The translations under genes were made by a program, and so were the position numbers. The notes below the pieces were generated by a model. The model was given only the letters and a program-made list of their open reading frames with translations, had not been told where the DNA came from and did no database searches. Source: Gammaproteobacteria bacterium (lineage in GTDB: Bacteria; Pseudomonadota; Gammaproteobacteria; UBA9214). Taken from it: a DNA stretch of 18,006 bases. The stretch covers positions 1 through 18,006 of the forward strand of contig JAOUCV010000009.1 in assembly GCA_029859555.1 (NCBI GenBank). Reading direction: 5' to 3'. Below are positions 13,327 through 18,006 of the stretch, piece by piece; within the stretch, counting starts at the first letter, position 1, and each line of letters opens with the position of its first letter.

Positions 13327-14069
13327 CAATATTCTCCGGCAAGTATTGCCAGCCCCTTGAGGACCAGTTCGGGATCATGACGCGCAGAACACGTCAGTAA
13401 TGTTTGTATCCGGCCGGCGTCGCCACCGGTAATCAGCAACTGCAACCGGGTATCCAGCGCAGCGGCCATGTCTGCAACAACACGGTCAATGGTGGCCGCG
13501 GCCATATACAGGGAACCACTGTTCACTGCATCTTCCGTACCCGCAGAAAACAGGCCCGCCGCCTGAAGTGGACGGGCTTTACTGTTGATTGCAGTATTCT
13601 TCAATAACAGCTGCTGCAGCATTGCGCTACCGGGCAGAATCATGCCGCCCCGATGCCGGCCCGTCGCGTCCAGAAGATCGAGTGTAATCGCCGTACCGCA
13701 ATCAATAACACAGCTGGCGCCGGCAACGTCGTGATGTGCAGCTACCAGCGCAGCCCAACGGTCAACACCCAGATTTTCCGGTATTTTATAGGCATTACTG
13801 ACACCGCATGCCGCCGCCGTCGTCTTTAAAAACACCGGCGTAATATCCCAGCGCGCCCCGATCCAGCGGCACAACTGCTGCTGCAATTGCGCACCGCCAA
13901 CATTGGCAATAAACACACTCGCAGGCGTTTGCAGTTTTGACCAGGACTGGTCAGCCAGCGCCTGTACATCATTACCACGATGCATAAAACAGTCACTCTC
14001 CTCGATGCTGCCTGCATTACACACGCCCCACTTCACCGAGGTATTGCCAACGTCAAGCAACAGCATCAT
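13326..14069 (-). CDS. coaX: Type III pantothenate kinase
   Basis: Phosphorylates pantothenate with ATP in the first step of coenzyme A synthesis. The type III enzyme is an ASKHA-fold kinase that needs a monovalent cation and is not inhibited by CoA. The 247 residues carry the P-loop-like DVGNTSVKW (residues 6-14), GVDRW (101-105, catalytic D103), DCGTAITLDL (123-132) and GGMILPG (141-147). The C-terminal LLITGGDA is also typical. The start at 14069 overlaps the birA stop by four bases (ATGA). The adjacent ATG at 14066 is an alternative. It is the second gene of birA-coaX-SPOR. Confidence 0.97.
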   Translation of the reverse strand: MMLLLDVGNTSVKWGVCNAGSIEESDCFMHRGNDVQALADQSWSKLQTPASVFIANVGGAQLQQQLCRWIGARWDITPVFLKTTAAACGVSNAYKIPENLGVDRWAALVAAHHDVAGASCVIDCGTAITLDLLDATGRHRGGMILPGSAMLQQLLLKNTAINSKARPLQAAGLFSAGTEDAVNSGSLYMAAATIDRVVADMAAALDTRLQLLITGGDAGRIQTLLTCSARHDPELVLKGLAILAGEY

Positions 14070-15049
14070 GATGCAATCCGCACGCTCACCTCGGCGGATG
14101 CAAAACGTCGACGACCTTGCTGCGTATCCACCAGCAACGCACCGCTTTCATCAATCCCGCAAGCGGTGCCACTGACGATTCCGTCGGGCAGATGCAAATC
14201 TACCTCGCAACCTGCAACAACATCATAGCGGCGCCACTCATCCAGAAACGGCTGTAACCCGGACATCTCGAACTCTGCAATGGCAGGTAATAAATGTTCC
14301 AGCAGGGACGCTGCCAGCTGGTTGCGCGACGGTGTTACTCCCGCATTGGAAAGATGCTGCAAATCAGTCCAGTGCTGCGCAATGCCCTCACCGGCAAGCG
14401 GCGGCATGCAGATATTTATACCCGTACCCAGAATGACGGCACAGGGACCGCTGCTCTCGCCGACCACATCTATCAGGATGCCGGCCAGCTTGGCTTCGCC
14501 GGCAAGGATATCGTTGGGCCATTTCAGCCCGGCCGTCTCTATGCCCTGTGCCCGCAGGCAACGTAGCACGGCAATACCGGTTACCAGGCTCAGGCCACCA
14601 AGCGCTGCCACACCCGCAGCCGAACGCCACAGCAGCGACAGATAGAGATTTGCCGCGAACGGTGACACCCAGTGTTTGCCGCGACGCCCGCGGCCGGCAG
14701 ACTGCATCTCTGCAACACAGACACTGCCTGAAGGGGCGCCTGCCAGCGACTGTTCACGCAACCAGTTATTGGTGGAATCCAGCTCGTCAAAAATATGCAC
14801 CGGCCCCACCCGGTCCGCCAGCCGGGGGGGAATGGCGGCAGAGATAGCATCCGCATCCAGCAGTTCGATCGGTGCGGGCAGGCGGTAACCGCTGCCGCGC
14901 ACTACCTCAATCTCAACGCCCAGCTCACGCAGCGACTTGATGTGTTTCCAGACCGCCATACGACTGACACCCAGTGCAGCGCCCAGCGCCTCACCGGAGT
15001 GAAATCCCCCATCGGAGAGAGTCTCGAGTAAACGCTGGCGCAATGGCAT
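14066..15049 (-). CDS. birA: Bifunctional biotin-protein ligase / biotin operon repressor
   Basis: Activates biotin to biotinyl-5'-AMP and transfers it to the acetyl-CoA carboxylase carrier protein. With its N-terminal winged helix (residues 1-58, GEALGAALGVSRMAVWKHIKSLRELG) it can also repress biotin genes. The catalytic domain shows DSTN (91-94), GRGRRG (119-124, the biotinyl-AMP loop) and KWPND (176-180), then AGILID and GTGIN. The C-terminal SH3-like cap (about 275-327) ends in RFASAEVSVRI. The 327 residues match the bifunctional E. coli class (321). ATG 15049 has only a weak ribosome site. It leads the birA-coaX-SPOR operon. Confidence 0.97.
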   Translation of the reverse strand: MPLRQRLLETLSDGGFHSGEALGAALGVSRMAVWKHIKSLRELGVEIEVVRGSGYRLPAPIELLDADAISAAIPPRLADRVGPVHIFDELDSTNNWLREQSLAGAPSGSVCVAEMQSAGRGRRGKHWVSPFAANLYLSLLWRSAAGVAALGGLSLVTGIAVLRCLRAQGIETAGLKWPNDILAGEAKLAGILIDVVGESSGPCAVILGTGINICMPPLAGEGIAQHWTDLQHLSNAGVTPSRNQLAASLLEHLLPAIAEFEMSGLQPFLDEWRRYDVVAGCEVDLHLPDGIVSGTACGIDESGALLVDTQQGRRRFASAEVSVRIAS

Positions 15050-15143
15050 CGCGAGAGCTTAACAGACCGGCCGGTGATGCTGAAACCGAGAAACGTGCAG
15101 GGCATTTACAACCTCTGCATTACTTACCCAGTGGCAGGACGCG

Positions 15144-15761
15144 TTATTTAACGATCCCGTAAATCACGTTAGCCGCGACGGACCGGATCAGCACATCCAG
15201 TGTCAGTTCATCATCCACATCCACTTCCAGCAACCTGGCAACAGCCAGCATGGCAAGGCCGTGCATACTGGCCCAGGCGACCAGCACCAGTTGCTGCGGC
15301 GGCCGCTGCCGGAAGGTTCCCTGCGCAATACCTTGCCGAATAATATCCAGCAAGGCTTCATAACATGCTGCAGTGGCAGCCAGGTATGCAGGATCTTGCT
15401 GCGGCTCGACCGTGCCTGCGAACATTAATCGCGTAATTTCAGGATGCTGCACCACAATTCGCACATAGGCCACACCGGCCTCGATAAGCTTTTGCTCAGG
15501 ATTGTGGGGCGAATTTTCTGCCGCCCTGTTGAGAGCCGCGGTCAGGCGCTCAAAACCACCCTGCGCCAGCACCCGCAGCAATGCCGCCTTGTCACGAAAA
15601 TGCCGATAGGGGGCTGCATGACTCACCCCGGCCACCCTGGCGACCTCGCGCAGACTAAGCGCGGCCGCGCCCTTTTCAACCAGCACAGTGGTAGCGGCCT
15701 GAATCAGGGCATTTCTAAGATCGCCGTGGTGATAACGGCTATGTGCTTGATTAGGAACCAT
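15144..15761 (-). CDS. TetR/AcrR-family transcriptional repressor
   Basis: A 205-residue dimeric DNA-binding protein that should release its operator on binding a small ligand. The N-terminus SRYHHGDLRNALIQAA (8-23) and the helix-turn-helix LREVARVAGVSHAAPYRHF (37-55) are typical of the YHHGDLR subgroup whose C-terminal domain carries a WHG-like motif; here it reads WASMHGLAMLAVARL. ATG 15761 is preferred over the upstream TTG at 15776, though the ribosome site is weak. A near-perfect palindrome 31 nt upstream suggests autorepression. No efflux pump or enzyme gene is divergent from it, so the target and ligand are unknown. It lies 94 nt upstream of birA on the same strand. Confidence 0.9.
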   Translation of the reverse strand: MVPNQAHSRYHHGDLRNALIQAATTVLVEKGAAALSLREVARVAGVSHAAPYRHFRDKAALLRVLAQGGFERLTAALNRAAENSPHNPEQKLIEAGVAYVRIVVQHPEITRLMFAGTVEPQQDPAYLAATAACYEALLDIIRQGIAQGTFRQRPPQQLVLVAWASMHGLAMLAVARLLEVDVDDELTLDVLIRSVAANVIYGIVK

Positions 15762-15791
15762 AAGATTCTGCTGCAACAGAGTCTATGCGAC

Positions 15792-15812
15792 TATGTAGAC
15801 ACTGTCTACATA
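15792..15812. promoter_or_regulatory. Palindromic operator, probable TetR binding site
   Basis: Perfect 10-bp arms TATGTAGACA and TGTCTACATA around a single C. Its symmetry, size and location 31 nt upstream of the tetR start are those of an operator that would block the tetR promoter. Confidence 0.8.
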
Positions 15813-15926
15813 TCTATTACAGCCACTACCCGTGGTACTGGCCATCCCGCTGGCAATCGTCATCAGTGAACGGTTTGCCTGCTGACGTCACTGTTTAGCG
15901 CCTTGCCTCGGGTCGTGCCTGGATTT

Positions 15927-16202
15927 TCAGATGAGGCCGTGGCGATAACGCTGTTTACAAGCGGCGTGCAAAATTTGATTGTCCATGCCAATACCAATAT
16001 CCGGCCCGGCGGCTTTTGCCGCCTCCTGACGGGACCCGCCCTTCATCGCCTGCATCAGAGCACAATCACATCTGAAGCGCAGAACTACGGCACGACAATC
16101 GCGCCCCGGGATCAGGTATTTGGAACATTCGTGCTCCCCGACAGAGCACCCGGGGCCGCTGGCATTGCAGAACCAAACGCCTTCCCCGCACCGACCGCAC
16201 CA
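15927..16202 (-). other. Gap between msrA and tetR: unassigned open frames, possible Cys-rich or decayed gene
   Basis: About 450 nt lie between msrA and tetR. On the minus strand a frame of 91 codons (16202-15927) runs from just after a TAG (16205-16203) to a TGA (15929-15927). It has nine Cys, several in close pairs (WCGRCGEG, FRCDC), and ends MDNQILHAACKQRYRHGLI. It has no ATG until 16055; the part from there is 43 codons. Upstream of the TAG the same frame reads as plausible protein (PVLLDPEGKRLAL) from a GTG at 16277 overlapping the end of msrA, so a gene broken by an amber codon is possible. Against it: second codon positions are unusually rich in G, there is no ribosome site, and a 133-codon frame is open on the opposite strand (15903-16304, TTG start). 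Neither frame is accepted as a gene. Confidence 0.3.
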
Positions 16203-16264
16203 CTAAAGTGCCAACCGTTTACCTTCCGGATCAAGCAACACAGGGAAAGCAACACGGGCATGGA

Positions 16265-16888
16265 TCAGTCCAGGCACACGCCGGTACCACCCAGTCCGCA
16301 ATAACCTCCCGGGTTCTTTGCAAGGTATTGCTGGTGGTAATCCTCCGCATAATAAAACGGCGGCGCCTTGATGATTTCTGTTGTTATTTCACCCGGGTTG
16401 CTGGCGCGCAGGCGTGACTGGTAACGATCCCGGGTTGCCATTGCGGCCTGCTGCTGGGCATCGTTATAAACGTAAATACCGGAGCGGTATTGGGTACCAA
16501 CATCATTACCCTGTTGCATACCCTGGGTCGGGTTATGTGCCTCCCAGAAAATTTTCAACAACGTCTCGTAGCTGGTCAGCGAAGGATCAAAGACCACCAG
16601 CACCACTTCGTTGTGACCCGTCATACCGGAACACACTTCCTGGTAGGTCGGGTTCGGCGTGCCCCCGCCAGCGTAACCGACAGCCGTCGTGTAAACACCT
16701 TGCGCTTCCCAGAACTTGCGCTCGGCACCCCAGAAACATCCCAGGCCAAACAGTGCCTGCTGCATGCCGTCGGGGAAAGGTGCTTGCAGGGTATTACCAT
16801 TGACGTAGTGACGTTCCGCAACCGGAAGCTTTTCTTCGCGCCCCGGCAGCGCCTCGCCGGGTGTCGGCATGTCAGTCATTCGGTGCAT
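16265..16888 (-). CDS. msrA: Peptide methionine sulfoxide reductase MsrA
   Basis: Repairs oxidised proteins by reducing methionine-S-sulfoxide, recycled through thioredoxin. The 207 residues closely track E. coli MsrA: ADALPGR-like [20 protein letters not shown], the catalytic GCFWG with C51, [29 protein letters not shown] and [16 protein letters not shown]. The recycling cysteines C197 and C205 lie in [12 protein letters not shown] (E. coli uses C51, C198 and C206). ATG 16888 is chosen because GGAGAG (16902-16897) lies eight bases upstream. A GTG at 16915 would extend it by nine residues. Divergent from a thioredoxin-like gene, which may be functionally relevant. Confidence 0.97.
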   Translation of the reverse strand: MHRMTDMPTPGEALPGREEKLPVAERHYVNGNTLQAPFPDGMQQALFGLGCFWGAERKFWEAQGVYTTAVGYAGGGTPNPTYQEVCSGMTGHNEVVLVVFDPSLTSYETLLKIFWEAHNPTQGMQQGNDVGTQYRSGIYVYNDAQQQAAMATRDRYQSRLRASNPGEITTEIIKAPPFYYAEDYHQQYLAKNPGGYCGLGGTGVCLD

Positions 16889-17120
16889 GTCAGGAACTCT
16901 CCGCGTATAAACCACAGGGCATGAAGCTACCTTATATCAGCGACATACTCCAGCACCCGGATCCCGCGGACAGCGACCCGCTCATAAAAAAGATCGGGGC
17001 AACCGCCCTGTTACCCCGGCTCTTGAGGCCGCGGCGATACTTGCATCCGGCAGGACATACGCTTTAACCTCCTGACCTCGTTGGCAACCAGGCCATGCGC
17101 CCAAACCCGGCAACAACGCC

Positions 17121-17762
17121 ATGTCGAAATCGAACAATACCCGCACTGCACCCGCCGCCCTGTTGTTGACGGGGACACACTGTCCCTACTGCCCGGGCGT
17201 ACTGCAGTCACTGCAGGCGCTGCTCGCATCGGGAGACATCAGCGAACTGGAAACCCGCAATATCGAGGAAAACCCGGAGCTTGCGCGTGAGCTAGGTGTG
17301 CGCTCCGTGCCCTGGGTACGCATCGGCCCCTTTGAACTTGAAGGACTGCGTTCCGAAAAAGAGCTGCGTGGCTGGGCAATCAAGGCGGCATCTGATTCGG
17401 GTGCTAGCGACTGGCTGAACGAACTGCTGGCCAGTGGCAATATCAGTAAACCCCTGCAACGCATCAAGTCCGACCCCGCAATGATGGACGCCCTGCTGGC
17501 ACTGTTTGCAGACCCCGACACACAACTGAATACACAGATAGGTATCAGCGCCATCATGGAGGAGCTAAAGGACTCCACCTACCTTTCTGCCATTGTCGAT
17601 CGACTGGGCGAACTGACAAAACACGACGATGCCCGCATACGGGGCGATGCCTGTTACTACCTTGCCTTATCCGGCAACCCGCAGGCCAGCGCCTACATCA
17701 GGGCATTGCTCGATGACGACGACGCCGCTGTCCGGGAAATCGCGCAGGAAAGTATTGAATAG
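17121..17762 (+). CDS. Thioredoxin-fold protein fused to HEAT repeats
   Basis: A 213-residue cytoplasmic protein (no signal peptide). Residues 10-88 form a thioredoxin-like domain with a CPYC active site (C21, C24; LLLTGTHCPYCPGV) and a cis-proline loop at SVPW (P64). CPYC is the glutaredoxin-type motif, but the short domain looks more like a small thioredoxin than a GSH-using glutaredoxin. Residues about 115-213 are helical HEAT-like repeats, the last two being LGELTKHDDARIRGDACYYLALSG and AYIRALLDDDDAAVREIAQESIE, a probable protein-docking surface. ATG 17121 has a weak ribosome site. The partner or substrate is unknown; the neighbouring msrA makes a role in protein redox repair a reasonable guess and no more. 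Confidence 0.82.
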   Translation: MSKSNNTRTAPAALLLTGTHCPYCPGVLQSLQALLASGDISELETRNIEENPELARELGVRSVPWVRIGPFELEGLRSEKELRGWAIKAASDSGASDWLNELLASGNISKPLQRIKSDPAMMDALLALFADPDTQLNTQIGISAIMEELKDSTYLSAIVDRLGELTKHDDARIRGDACYYLALSGNPQASAYIRALLDDDDAAVREIAQESIE

Positions 17763-17860
17763 ACTTGCCAGCAGGTGCAGGAAAAGCAGCTCGGATAATT
17801 GCCGTTCAGCCACGCCGGCTATCCAAATAAACAGCAACAGCATTTAAAAATGCCATGGAA

Positions 17861-17874
17861 TTGACCGGGATCAA
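17861..17874 (+). promoter_or_regulatory. FNR/ANR-type box
   Basis: TTGAC-CGGG-ATCAA differs from the FNR consensus TTGAT-N4-ATCAA at one base and fits the ANR form TTGAC-N4-(A/G)TCAA. It is centred about 73 nt before the next start codon. Downstream -10 candidates are TATACT (17904-17909) and TATAAT (17921-17926). Activation under low oxygen is the likely role. Confidence 0.65.
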
Positions 17875-17940
17875 TATCTCCCTGCGATGAATCCAGCAGT
17901 ATGTATACTATATTTGTGAATATAATCTTCGAGGTTTCCA

Positions 17941-18006
17941 ATGCAACGTTTACTGACCATTATTGCGCTTGGCCTGGGCCTTACAGCCCCTGGCGCTTAT
18001 GCAGCT
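17941..18006 (+). CDS. N-terminus of a secreted protein, cut by the window edge
   Basis: GAGG (17931-17934) stands six bases before ATG 17941. The 22 visible residues, MQRLLTIIALGLGLTAPGAYAA, form a standard Sec signal peptide with cleavage expected at AYA-A. The rest lies outside the window. The upstream FNR/ANR-type box suggests a periplasmic protein used at low oxygen, such as a c-type cytochrome or copper protein, but no mature residues are visible to support that. Confidence 0.75.
   Translation, partial: MQRLLTIIALGLGLTAPGAYAA

Noticed and set aside
16008..16149. Hairpins GGCGGC-TTTT-GCCGCC (16008-16023) and GTGCTC-N7-GAGCAC (16131-16149) downstream of msrA
   Set aside because: Neither is followed by a T-tract on either strand, so they are not intrinsic terminators; no other role can be supported.
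15903..16304. 133-codon plus-strand open frame between tetR and msrA
   Set aside because: It has a TTG start without ribosome site, Pro/Thr/Ala-rich composition like other antisense shadows here, and it runs into the conserved end of msrA. It is kept only as an alternative in the gap entry.
16921..17075. Plus-strand fragments [18 protein letters not shown] and, in another frame, PALEAAAILASGRTYALTS
   Set aside because: Each reads like protein briefly, but the first has no usable ribosome site and the second has no start. Both lie in the short divergent promoter region of msrA. A frameshifted remnant is possible but not supported.

Overview
The window looks like an ordinary chromosomal segment of a gammaproteobacterium. 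The evidence is an E. coli-type LexA with CTGT-N8-ACAG operators, the birA-coaX-SPOR operon order, a class A MsrA of E. coli type, a type III pantothenate kinase, the rlpA-dacA-dat cell-wall block, and moderate G+C with no obvious compositional island. Genus cannot be fixed from the sequence. A free-living, non-enteric member with some sulfur-oxidiser-like or Chromatiales-like habits is a guess only. I see no phage, insertion sequence, CRISPR array or rRNA.

Layout from the left. The 3' part of rlpA, then dacA and a D-amino-acid transaminase (dat), form a plus-strand peptidoglycan block. A TerB-like protein gene with its own promoter-like sequence and a tiny membrane protein gene follow. On the minus strand, lexA and a SulA/ImuA-like gene form a two-gene SOS operon behind two tandem SOS boxes. 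Divergent from it is ispG of the MEP isoprenoid pathway. A large minus-strand AsmA-like DUF748 protein with an OmpA-like tail follows, then small genes of unknown function and a monocistronic cold-shock gene closed by two strong terminators.

Next is a minus-strand PafA-type alkaline phosphatase. It is followed by a minus-strand block read as birA, coaX, a SPOR-domain membrane protein and tRNA-Thr(UGU), the last with its own stable-RNA-like promoter and terminator. Then come a TetR-family repressor gene with a near-ideal palindromic operator, a gap with conflicting open frames on both strands, msrA, a thioredoxin-HEAT protein gene, and at the right edge a secreted-protein gene behind an FNR/ANR-type box.

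Functional themes are envelope and septum maintenance (RlpA, DacA, Dat, SPOR protein, DUF748), DNA damage response (LexA, SulA/ImuA) and redox or oxygen response (MsrA, thioredoxin-HEAT, FNR-box gene). I do not see a convincing undescribed multi-gene system. The most useful leads are the orphan lexA-linked SulA/ImuA gene, the unassigned Cys-rich reading frame next to msrA, the TetR operator with no obvious target, and the thioredoxin-HEAT fusion.
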